DNA of 64,000 bases. Source: Patella vulgata. Its lineage: Eukaryota > Mollusca > Gastropoda > Patellidae. Location: NCBI RefSeq assembly GCF_932274485.2, contig NC_065887.2:42427201-42491200 (forward strand), in the 5' to 3' direction. This document shows positions 53,800 to 64,000 of this stretch, piece after piece. The notes below the pieces were generated by a model. That model was given only the letters and a program-made list of their open reading frames with translations, was not told the DNA's origin and did no database searches. The position numbers were made by a program, and so were the translations under genes. The stretch's first letter is position 1. Each line of letters opens with the position of its first letter.

Positions 53800-53960
53800 A
53801 TTAGGGTTATCAGCTGACGGTAGACCATTAGGGTTTTCTACTGACATATAAAACATTAAGGTTTTCAACTGACGGTAGACTATTAGGGTTTCCACTGACC
53901 AATAAAACATTAAGGTTATCAGCTGACGGTAGACTATTAAGGTTTTCAACTGACATGCTA
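53800..53960. repeat. Short tandem repeat after neurexin exon
   Basis: About five units of 30-36 bp alternating TTAGGGTT(A/T)TCAGCTGACG and GACATATAAAACATTAAGG. Confidence 0.75.
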
Positions 53961-55550
53961 TGTTATACTGTATTGTCAGATCTGGGAGTCACAGTGGATC
54001 TGTAAGGCGAGGTATGTAAAAAAAAAAAAACAACCTTGGCAGCAACATCGTGTGTTGTTCGGGCAAAATCTTCCCCGGAGCACACTGCATTGTGTACGCA
54101 AGACGCTAAACCCCATTTCATTTCATTTTTGTTCTAGATTCGGGGATTAAAGAATGAAATTTAAAATATGTAAATCAGAAATGATAATGTTATGAATCAC
54201 ACATCAATCAATAAATTATATATAATAATTCTACAGTAAGTTTATCAGTAGGAAAATTCATATTTATTCATCAAAATTTACACAAACATATACCTCATAC
54301 ATGTTATATTGCAATTAATAATATTTTACATAATGCATACCCGGATAGGGCTGGTGTAAGGCAGAATATCTGCTACAACTTAATAGTGAAAATGTACTTG
54401 ATCACTGATTTTTGTATTTCAACAATATCCTAATGATCAGTATAATATGTTTCTTATATAAACTTGTAGAATGCCTGTTATATATGTATCGGGATATACA
54501 CTTATATTCAATGACTGACCATATGAATATATTAACTTCAGATAATAATATATGCGTGGAGGAATTATTAATTACGGATCTATTATATATTACATTACAC
54601 AATCCCCATTGATATATCACACTGTCAACGGATGAACGTGATAGTATAACATATCATTAACTTTTTATTGGTGAATTTATTAATTTAAATCTTTGTTTAT
54701 CACAATATATCATATAAACCACGGCCGATCAGTATCACAATATATAAACGAATCCCGGTCGATCCTAACCGGTGATCACAAATCTTAGTCTGATGGACGA
54801 ATTCAAGTAACAAGAGGAAAAATGGACTCTGTCTCATACGAAAATCCCCAAAATATTACTAACAGGGCTATCGATATGACAGATCTTAGTATATATTAAT
54901 GATTTTGATGACGTGGATATCAATATAACATCCCAATATGGCCAATCTGTGGACGCAATGTTAACTTTTGATCATTGAATACAACGTAATCACGATTAAA
55001 TACGTTGTAATCACGATTGCACTTTGACTATTATGTCCATAGGTACAACATAAATGTAATGTATTATGGACGATCTTGGGCTAATCATCTTTCATTCTTT
55101 AGGAAAGGGGGTATTGTAAAGCATATTTCCCTCGCCCGATTTATAAGGCAGCTCTTCATTTCTGCTTTCATCTTGTGAATAAAGAACAGATCCCACCCCC
55201 TCTGTGCTGGACCGCTGTTCCTTATTATTAACACGTAATAATTAATCTGTGCTGAAGTCGAACACTCAGTCATTGACCCCTATCCTTTCTGGGGGTCTGT
55301 AATGACCCTTCGTGTCTCATTAACCCTATCTTGATTGTTTTAAGTAATGTGAACCCACAAACTCCCTACTGTGGAGCACAGTTGATAAATAAATCAAAAT
55401 GTCACAAACCAAAGTCTTACAAAAACTTTATTGTGGCTCTCACATCTTAAGTTTCTACTGTTTACGTAATGCAATTTCAAGATTTGATTATTTCAAATGT
55501 ATAACTACACTGTATAGTGTACAATGCCCGACAACCTTCTGACGTAATTA

Positions 55551-55910
55551 TTAAAGATGTATTATATAAGATTTAGATAGTTATTGCTTTAATATTTCAA
55601 AAATAGATAATGAAAAATTAATTGAAAATTATTTTAATCTGGGCGAGCTTTTGAAGTTTCAAAAATATAGTCTTGTTTGTCAAGTACCATTGTTACGATA
55701 ATAAACAAAGTCTCGATTATCCATTTTACATTGAATTATTAAATAGCGATTTTGATTTAATCCATTCAACACCACGGCCATCTGATGTTTTAGAGAGTTG
55801 ACAACAGGCTTGTGATGTTAAATAAATGCTTAATTAATTAGTTATATATCATTTGAAGCCAAAGCGGGCCTGCAATAGGCAGAGAACGATCTTACATAAT
55901 GCATCTTTAA
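55551..55910 (+). mobile_element. MITE M, best-preserved ends
   Basis: TTAAAGATGTATTATATAAG and, from the right end reversed, TTAAAGATGCATTATGTAAG. 360 bp, no coding. Confidence 0.78.
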
Positions 55911-56559
55911 TTTTACGAAGAAAGTTGTAATATAAACAATGTTCAAATAATATACCATTGCCACATTTCAATTAGATATATAAAAAACACAGTACAGATA
56001 ATGGTTATAAAAGAATATATATTTTATAAAAACAGGTGCTCTCATTTTAAAAATTACTTTTCAAATTAAGTTTAAAATAATGACGTGACAATATAGTTGA
56101 CGTCACAGTTCCTTAGTAATAATATCGTTCTAACAAAATGCAAGATAAAAATATTTAGGATATCAATATGCAAGATTTGGGATATTATAATGAAATTGGG
56201 TATTAATGAAAAATAGTTTCTTATAAAGTGGTTTCTTCATCGGCTACTGTGTTACTTAATATAGAAATGAATATCCTGATACTATAAGTAATTGGAAACA
56301 CACAGTATATCTGGTAAACCAATCAGCATGGTCGTTAATCAAGTCGTGAATTACCTGGCTTCAGTTCAACTCATAGTTTACAACCATTATAACGAACAGT
56401 GGATACTAGTACAAGTGCGATTTGGGAAGTTCAGGCTCCGAATTCTTGTTTAACAATCATCCCTAATCTTCCTGTGTAACCATTATTATGATCCCTCGAA
56501 AGTTGGAATTTCAAGACGTGTAGGCGGAATTTTAAATGCTAATTATGAAATAAGAATAA

Positions 56560-56665
56560 GCCGTATCGCCGCTATAAATGCATAATGTCCCATTATAGTA
56601 CACTCCATAGCCTGTACCCGTCTTTATTGTTCCGGAAGAGTAAGACGTTAAACCCCATCCTATTT
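56560..56665 (+). repeat. SINE A 3' fragment
   Basis: ATTATAGTACACTCCATAGC through AAGACGTTAAACCCCATCC. Confidence 0.6.
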
Positions 56666-56939
56666 CAATTAAATAAATGAGTTAGTGACGTTTGTTACTT
56701 CCACAGGGTATCGTTTAATGTCCATAAACTCATCTTGTCTGATTATGGTAGAAATACCACCATTTGTTGTCGCGTTATGTTACATATTAGTAAGGGAGCT
56801 AGGTTCAGGTTGTTTCAATCGCGTACAAAATGTCTACTATGCTAGATGAATGAATAGTGGTACCCGATACTGTGAACCTTGATTCTTAAGTTGCGGGGGT
56901 GGGGTGGGGGCGTCAAAACGTCCAAATTTCGAATTTAAT

Positions 56940-57205
56940 TCGACATTTGCATACAACGATCAACTTTCGTGCAAAAGTCGACCAACTTCAGATGTCGCCA
57001 TCAACACTGCTTAAGAAGACCCCCTTTACCCCTCCCCCCGAGGGATAAATTAATTCGACTTTCTCGTAAAACATTATTTTTTTCGTTAAAAGTTTCACTA
57101 TTGGGGGTTGGGGTGGGGGTGGGGAGCGCTGCGTATAACGATCAACTTTCGTGCATAAGTCGACCAACCTCAGATGTCATCAAAAGCACTGCTTAAGAAG
57201 ACCGG
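56940..57205. repeat. Direct repeat pair ~190 bp apart
   Basis: CGATCAACTTTCGTGCAAAA and GTCGACCAAC(T/C)TCAGATGTC, then CACTGCTTAAGAAGACC, occur at ~56959 and ~57139, each preceded by a G-rich run. Confidence 0.8.
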
Positions 57206-57550
57206 GACCCTTCCTTCCTCCCTTGTTTTTTTTCCAGGTTCCTCACACTGCTATAGAATTACCAAAATGAAGCTGTACCATTATGTTAGTACCGAAATGA
57301 CCTTTTTTTGTGTGGGTAATATCTGTACGTAGTTGATAGATTAAAAAGTCACAATTTAGCTAGAATTGATCGGGGCGTGCCACAGGAAGATTACATTTGT
57401 CCTGTCCCTTTCAGCAATTTGACAATTGAACTTTAACAAAGGCATTTTTTTTTTTTACAATAATAGAGAACTATGTTTACACGCTTATTGTCAACTCTGT
57501 GTATAAAATATTCGGAGTCTTTACAATATGTCGTATATTGTAAATGAAAA

Positions 57551-57735
57551 ATGAATTGGCTATTAACGTCCCACTGTTCTGCTCCGACTGGGCTAATGAA
57601 GACGGGCGTACGCCATACAGTGTGCTATGAGCGAAATTTTGCCCGGACAGCGGTGCTACGGCCTACTCTTATTTCGAATTCCAACTGTCAAGGGTTCTTT
57701 TACGGCCAATGGGTACACAGACCTATCGTGTATTG
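57551..57735 (-). repeat. SINE A, 5'-truncated
   Basis: Tail and body only (CCACTGTTCTGCTCCGACTG to ACAGTGTGCTATGAGCGAAA and TTCCAACTGTCAAGGG). Confidence 0.75.
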
Positions 57736-58019
57736 TACGTTGTGATTATATCATTAGACTTAAGTCTTGGTATGATGAAATAAGTAGACGTTATAATCCC
57801 TTAAATACCGCGGATCAATATACCGTTATAAAAGAATACTGTACCCTATATTACACAGATATAATGGCTTTATTTACACTCTGCTTCAGTCCAGGCACGA
57901 TTCTTTTATCAACATAGACTGAATTCTAAATCTATGAATGCTGAGGGATGGAAGACGGATTGACAGGGGCTGTGTCTAGTTTTTTCGGGTGGCACGGAAA
58001 CCCGACGTGTATGCAAAAT

Positions 58020-58215
58020 AACCCTCGACTGTTGGAATTCTAAATAAGAGTAGGTCGTAGAAAAAAAAATCCCTCATAGCACACTGCCTGGCGTATTACC
58101 TTCTTCAGTGTGTGTGTGTGTGTTATTTGTATTTTACGTCCGCTTCCACCGAGGTGATATCGTAAGACAAACCTTCTTCAGTAGCCCAGTAAAATGTTAA
58201 ACCCTAATTCATTTC
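58020..58215 (+). repeat. SINE A 3' fragment with (GT)n insert
   Basis: ACTGTTGGAATTCTAAATAAGAG, cut to TCATAGCACACTGCCTGGCG, then a GT run and CAGTAGCCCAGTAAAATG. Confidence 0.6.
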
Positions 58216-59206
58216 ATTGCGCGACGGAGTGCAGATCAGGGGAAATGATCTCTCGACCTGATATCAATTTAGGGCGCCATTCGTCAATAGGGTTAATGAC
58301 CTGTAGTGTAGCTGTCGACGAAGCGAAAAATCGGATGGACAGGATTCTTTGTCCGACTGACCGACTGTTTGCTTTTAATTAACTGCCTGTATTGTAAACA
58401 TGTTATTGTAATTTAATTCATCAAGGACGACTTCTGTTATCCGATTGTTGTAATAAGGCGTGATTCCTAGATTAAGTTATTGCTTAAGGTGATATGCTAT
58501 ACCCATGTACAATAGAAATATGTTGGCTAACTCGTCACGGGTAGCAAGCACAGGTTGTCTTGTCGTTCCATTCCTACAAACATCCTGAAAGAACAACATT
58601 CGTTGCTTGAAGGGAATAAAATATTCTTACTTCAGAAACGTGTCAAAATAACTGACGTGTCCATGATAAAGAAGCATGAGGTTTTTGTAAAATGGTTAAC
58701 CTAGTTTTCCTCGGGGACGACAACCGTTACTGGGTTAAATACAGAAACGTCGATCATAAGGACGCGAATATTTCATAACGATCCTTCGTCGACCATAGAT
58801 CTTCATTTTTTAATTTTTAATGCAATTTAGGAAGGTGTAAAATATGATACCCGAAGCTAGAAGGAACTCTGATAGTAGTCTTAATACGGATATTTAATAT
58901 CTATTCTTAGACGACCAAAAGAGTGTGTTTTAAATGAAAAGAGTTTATAGTTTAGGTATTAAGAAACGAGTTAATCTCAAAATAACCAAACACTGTGTGG
59001 GTGATTCGTTCATTTCACTTGTTATAGCTGAGGTGTTTCTTTTTTTTATCTGAGTAGACATTTGACAACGGTTTATAAACGTGTTGTGTCATGAAAGTAA
59101 AAGTCAAATGATTGACCTGCAATCTGTCTTCATAAAAAGAATATTTAACCCCGAACTATGTTCAAATATCACTCCGTTTAAAGAGATATTCAAACAAGCA
59201 CTTCAA

Positions 59207-59211
<5 letters not shown>

Positions 59212-59251
<40 letters not shown>

Positions 59252-59506
59252 GGTTTAACGTCCACTCGACACAAACTAGGTCATTTCGGGACTAACATAT
59301 GGTTTAATTTTATTTCAATAATTTGCTTGCGCGTAGGCGTCTTTAGAAGTGGGAGGAAACCGGAGGACCCGGAGAAAACCCACGAGGTTGAACAGGCGAC
59401 CCTACTCCTTGTCACGTACAACCGCTTATTCGAAACCACGCCAGTCGACTCAATGACAGACTTTATGATACAGCGCGCACGCTAACCATTCAGCCATCCA
59501 ACCCCC
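59212..59506 (-). repeat. SINE B, full length
   Basis: Flanked by CACTTCAAGTTGG at 59199-59211 and 59507-59519 (13-bp target duplication). Begins with (GA)n, the complement of the tail. Head (minus) is GGATGGCTGAATGGTTAGCG. Confidence 0.93.
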
Positions 59507-59986
59507 CACTTCAAGTTGGGGTTTTGTTTTTAAATTCCATAGACAGATTCTCACCCACATCAAGTAACATCTACTTTACGACTATTGGCCTAAAATTGTA
59601 TAATAGTACCCGAAAAGTTTCAACAAATTGAAAATATTTAGTTTTCATTAAAAAAAAAAAAAATCAAAGATCCACTCCACATTGTTCAATTACAATGACA
59701 TCGTGCATTCTCCTTCACTTTCACTAGCCTTTTCTGGATCGGCGCATATCCCTCGAATTTTTCACTTGATTGCAAGATATTTATTAGACGTCCGTGAGTG
59801 TTTATGGCGCTTTAAAATCCATGGGTTAAATATAGGTCACGTGTGTCTATTGTCGGTTGTATTATAAATTTCGTATTTAAGATAAGAATGTAAATCTAAT
59901 GTTACACCTGATTCAAATATCTCTCCGTCTCAATAGTATTACATAGTTACTACTTACCTGTGACCTCACTTATATAATCTTAAATG

Positions 59987-60242
59987 AAATGAAATGGGGT
60001 TTAACGTCCTACTGCTCCGAACTGGGCTAATGAAGACGGGCATACGCCATAGTAAGTGTGCTATGAGGGAAATTTTGCCCAGACAGCGGCACTACGGCCT
60101 ACTCTTATATCGAATTCCAACTGTCAAGGGATCTTTTACCTGCACGCCAATGTGTTCACGGGACCTCGGTTTGTCGTCCCATCCGAACGACTAGACAACT
60201 GTCCTTGTCAGGTCCTCCGTCCTGCATCACTGACAAGGGGAC
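59987..60242 (-). repeat. SINE A, 5'-truncated, inserted in a MITE end
   Basis: Flanked by ATATAATCTTAAATG at 59972-59986 and 60243-60257 (15-bp target duplication). The head is missing, as expected from incomplete target-primed reverse transcription. The target lies in the left end of MITE M. Confidence 0.9.
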
Positions 60243-60250
60243 ATATAATC

Positions 60251-60664
60251 TTAAATGCAGTCAGATTTAGAAAAAGAGTTGACAGTTCTCGCTATAATAG
60301 TTTGAAAAAAGATAATTAAAAGTAAATGTCTTGAAAATGTCAGTCAAATTAATTCATTCTGAGCCACGTTAGGGCTGACTGGACAATAGCGGGGTCTCAA
60401 TTGACATTTTTACCATAGACACGATAGTAAACAAAGTCGCGAAGTCTCGGTTATCCAATTTTTGATTAAACCATTAACCGCTAATCGTGTTTAAATCCGT
60501 TGAAAATCTGGAGCATCCTATGACATCGGGAGTTGATTATGGACTTGGCAAGTTAATAAATGTCTAATTCATAATAAATGTCTAATCCACAATTTAAATG
60601 ACATTTAAGGACTAAAGAAAGATCTGAAATAGGCAGATTTAGCTCTTGCATGATGCATGTTTAA
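60251..60664 (+). mobile_element. MITE M, with SINE A in its left end
   Basis: Interior GTTGACAGTTCTCGCTATAA and GACATTTAAGGACTAAAGAA; right end GCATGATGCATGTTTAA. The left TTAA is within the target duplication of the SINE. Confidence 0.72.
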
Positions 60665-60879
60665 AAGCCTCGTACCTTGTGAACCCGGGAAACATCTTGG
60701 GTCCAACTTGGCAGGGTCAGTGTCTGTGAGGCTGAACAATAAAATGGTACACTAAACAAACAACAATGGTGAACATTGTTGGAAATACAGATGACAAATA
60801 GGTGGACACATCGCTATCCGTGCAAAGTTCTAGATGATTATTTAGTTTTTATAATGTGTGCCTGGGGGTGTCCTGTACA

Positions 60880-61300
60880 AGACAGAACATGCTTGTGTCC
60901 CGAACCCCGTAATCATTAGCCCAGTCGGTGCAGAAAAATAGGACATTAAACCACATTTCATTTCTATCCCGAACACCCCATATCAATTCTACTTTGCGTA
61001 GTTCAGTTATTAATTAAATAACACGCACCGCCCTACTTTAATACAGACAAATCATTGTTTAAACAAACATTGTTATCAGTGGCCAACCTTTTATTTACAT
61101 TGATGGAAACAAATATTCATGTCTAACGCTGCATATCGTTGCACCTTCATCGAGCCACAGTGACACACCTACACCTATATGTCTAACGAGCGCCGTTTTC
61201 CGGCGAAATTTCCCTCATAGCACACTGTTTGGCGCATGCCCGTCTTCATTAGCGCCATCGGAGAAGAACAGTAGGATTGTGAAACCCCGTATCATTTCAT
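60880..61300 (+). repeat. Two SINE A 3'-end fragments
   Basis: 60905-60965 (ATCATTAGCCCAGTCGGTGC to GACATTAAACCACATTTC) and 61198-61300 (CGGCGAAATTTCCCTCATAG to GAAACCCCGTATCATTTC). Confidence 0.65.
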
Positions 61301-61651
61301 ATGTCTTACGATGCATAATTTTGCACCTTTTTCTAGCCAGGTAGACACACCTGCACCTATTTATGTATCAGGTAGACATTGACCCACCTGTAAATGTAGG
61401 TGTCATTATCTATATAAGTTTTTTTTTGAATAAACATATTATGTGTGTTGTAGTTTAAATGTGAACAAAAAGATAAAGATCATATGAAGGCGGGAGTCAA
61501 CAAAGAGAATTACCTAGCCCTATTTTATCTGCATTCTTACACAATGATATGTGATATTATTATATTTTTTGTACGATTATGTTGACAATTATGGTCTCTG
61601 ATATTTTGTATGAATGAATTACGTATAATGATATTTAAGAGTACAACTAAT

Positions 61652-61793
61652 TGATAGTACATGTCGCTATTGATCAACCCATGGGTTCTAGTACATGTCG
61701 CTATTGATCAACCCATGGGTTCTAGTACATGTCGCTATTGATCAACCCATGGGTTCTAGTACATGTAGCTATTGATCAACCCATGGGTTCTAG
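61652..61793. repeat. 34-bp minisatellite, four copies
   Basis: Unit TAGTACATGTCGCTATTGAT plus CAACCCATGGGTTC; copies are almost identical. Each contains the palindrome ACCCATGGGT. Confidence 0.95.
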
Positions 61794-61899
61794 AAACAAA
61801 GTAAGAATAAGAAAACAGGGAGGCTTGAGAATACAATACTTTGAGACAATCATATGGTAATTTTCAGTTCTTTGGTTCCATGAGCCATACAAAGGGAAT

Positions 61900-62040
61900 G
61901 AGCTGGCTGTGTATCTATACAGTTTCCACCTACTCTTCAAATTCACCTGACGACAGGGATCTTTTACGTTCACATCAAAGTGTACACAGGTGGATCAAGG
62001 TTTTCCGTCCCATCCGAGAAACAGAATACTTTATGTTATA
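61900..62040 (-). repeat. SINE A fragment, diverged
   Basis: CACCTACTCTTCAAATTC, GGGATCTTTTACGTTCACAT and CCGTCCCATCCGAG. A further tail-only scrap is at 62633-62690, and (TA)n at 62538-62560. Confidence 0.6.
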
Positions 62041-63524
62041 TAAAACGAATGGAGTGAGTAAAAGCTCTGATTAGATTCGTTCTGGTTTTACATACACGCT
62101 TTTAACCCCCTTCATTGCTACACCCTCCACCCCTTGTTTACATGTGATCCACAGTTCATTTTCTGCCAAACTAAGGCACTTCCTTAAACGAATCACAATC
62201 CCTATAATTCCTTGTTTACCATCCATATCGTTTATATATCATCTGGAAGGAGAAACACCTGTCACAATCCAATGGACTACTATAACTGTTATATGCCATT
62301 GAAACACTGTATAAACCATCAGACCCAGACACACAAACAGCCTGAACTTATCAAATGAGCACTTGTTGTTTTAACTGTGTTTTACAAATTACTCCTCGAG
62401 GGGTGAAAATATCGAGTTAATTCACCTAGACTTTGGCTTAATTTATCCATAACAACGACCTTAGTAACAGATGCTATAAAAGTATAAAATACATAGTAAA
62501 TAAAGAGAGAGAATACGGGTTTATCAAGCCTCGGGAATTATATATATATATATATATATGACGTCGTCAATCCTGATAATATCTAAAGCTCCAAAATTAC
62601 TGCTGTATTCAGTATGTTATCAACTCATATAGGAATGAAATGGGGTTTAACGTCCTCCATTCAGCACCAACCGGGATATTGAAGACGGTGTCCTTTGTAT
62701 ATTTAAATTAAAATAAAGATATAAATTTGTCTGCGACATCAGCTTAGTTGGAAGCGGAAATTAATCCCCAGTTAGTATTAGAAAGACATTAGTTTAAGTA
62801 TATTTTAGACCTTGTCCGTTCATGCGTGGTTCCGCACTTATTATTTACGACGTGCATCAATTAAGCACACCGATAAAAAGCACCACTAGTTTATCTGGAA
62901 ATAAAATACTGACGAGTCGCCACACAGGGCCACCTCCACAGCATTATAGGCTTCCGGACAAAGCAGTGCACTGAATCCCTCACCTACGCAACCACTCACG
63001 GCAATAAAAATGAAAATTGTCGATAAGATTAAACATATATTTGTGATATTGGCATTTCCAACACATTCAGTGTTTAAACAGCAAGTGACAATAATAGATT
63101 AGCTGGGCCTCCGGGAAACTACCCAGCGTGTCCATGTTTTCAGACGGTCCTGTCGCCATATAAATAACCCACGTCAGTCTGATTTTAAGGAAAATATGGA
63201 TTACTACTTGTCAGGTCCAATTATTTTATAAAAATGATGATTAAATTACTGACAGCGAATTGAACAATGGTTGAATATCAAATAACATCACCACACTCAA
63301 CGAATAGTATTAAAAACTAGGATTCACAGAACAACTTCAAACAGGCTATAATAATTGAAGTCAGAGAATTTTGACCTCTAATCACGATTTGGTGGAAATT
63401 GCTTTAGGTTTACCAGTCTGGTCGTTCAGTAGGCTACATGGCACCATCAAACGATCCACCATCTGTCCTTTATTCCAGAAAGTAATGGTATAATTGTTTT
63501 GATCCAATCGAGTGATCATTACTT

Positions 63525-63765
63525 GCCTACTCTTACATGTATATCGAATTCCAACTGTCAAGGGATCTTTTACGTGCACGTCAATGTGTACACGGGACCT
63601 CAGTTTTTCGTCCCATCCGAACGAATAGACAGATATGTCTGTGTCACTGACAAGGGGAAACCACGCCGGAAAATCTGGATGAACTTTCTCGTACAATGCA
63701 GGGATCGAACACCCGATCTCCAGGATAGCGAGCCAGCGTCTTACCCACTTAGCCACCGTGACCCC
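63525..63765 (-). repeat. SINE A, tail missing
   Basis: Body and head (TATCGAATTCCAACTGTCAA to GATCGAACACCCGATC and TAGCCACCGTGACCCCC). Confidence 0.82.
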
Positions 63766-63865
63766 CAAAATATTGTTGCAGACACTTAAATGTTTTCTTG
63801 CACACTATTTCTAGACAAACTTTCATTGGCTTTCAACAAAACAAAACATAAATTACTTTTTCCTC

Positions 63866-64000
63866 ACCTCGTGGGTTTTCTCCGGGTCCTCCGGTTTCCT
63901 CCCACTGCTAAAGAAAAGACCCCTACGCGCAAGCAAATTATGGAAATAAAATTAAACCATATGTTAGTCCCGAAATGACCTAGTTTGTGTCGAGTGGACG
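63866..64000 (+). repeat. SINE B, 5'-truncated, runs off the window
   Basis: CTCGTGGGTTTTCTCCGGGT to GTTTGTGTCGAGTGGACG; the tail lies beyond 64000. Confidence 0.85.

Larger units (their letters stand above)
53779..64000 (+). other. Neurexin first coding intron (runs past window edge)
   Basis: No second neurexin exon (rest of EGF1 or LNS2) was recognised in these 10.2 kb. The stretch holds SINE pieces, two TTAA-flanked MITEs and several short tandem repeats, listed separately. Between them I see only AT-rich unique sequence. Confidence 0.6.

Noticed and set aside
53800-53960. Telomere-like TTAGGG motifs
   Set aside because: Isolated TTAGGGTT inside a longer, different repeat unit; not a telomeric array.

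Overview
The window looks like nuclear DNA of an invertebrate animal, most likely a mollusc (inference). The host genes are spliced with GT-AG introns, the 5S rRNA genes are of metazoan type, and most of the rest is AT-rich repeat: tRNA-derived SINEs, LINEs, Tc1-like and other terminal-inverted-repeat (TIR) elements and minisatellites. Most short open frames in it are chance or repeat-derived; four protein genes, gene pieces or gene-like ORFs and one RNA gene array stand out. Layout: (1) 1-9.77 kb is repeats (families called W, Y, V and TV here) plus a lone intron-free ORF at 5530-6306 (minus) resembling an adenain/Ulp1-type cysteine protease, perhaps from a virus-like element. From about 9.77 kb leftwards this is probably intron 1 of CYP20A1. 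(2) 9778-9849 (minus) is the first coding exon of the orphan cytochrome P450 CYP20A1. (3) 9.9-14.1 kb is the divergent intergenic region: a 143-bp satellite, a second tandem array, and a 0.67-kb TIR element carrying a 157-codon ORF. (4) 14107-38926 (plus) is the complete AAAS gene for the nucleoporin Aladin. I assembled it as 15 coding exons (1515 nt, 504 codons plus stop) with consistent phases; a poly(A) signal follows near 39232. Its introns hold two Tc1-like transposons, a Harbinger-like element, many SINEs and several minisatellites. (5) 40.8-45.0 kb is a 208-bp-period 5S rRNA array, split by a 5'-truncated Tx1-like LINE placed inside a 5S gene, and broken at its right end at the same 5S position by a piece of a second LINE. 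(6) 45.8-52.8 kb is repeats with no recognised gene. (7) 52864-53778 (plus) is the first coding exon of alpha-neurexin (signal peptide, first LNS/laminin-G domain, start of the first EGF-like module). The remaining 10 kb appears to be its first coding intron.

The genes do not form a functional unit: CYP20A1 is a membrane-anchored P450, AAAS a nuclear pore component, neurexin a presynaptic adhesion receptor. CYP20A1 and AAAS are head to head.

The most interesting signal is in AAAS: exon borders have been tandemly copied. Upstream of exon 13 lies an array of about ten degenerate copies of the exon's own 3' splice site and first bases; three copies carry both a good acceptor and a GTAAGT donor about 17 nt apart. 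Exon 4 has a second, in-frame copy of its acceptor 42 nt upstream, and the final coding segment is triplicated across the stop codon. Other notable items are two LINE sequences that meet 5S genes at the same nucleotide, a minisatellite cut into pieces by three insertions, a three-armed palindrome, and hairpin-bearing tandem repeats. All identifications were made by eye; none was checked by database search.
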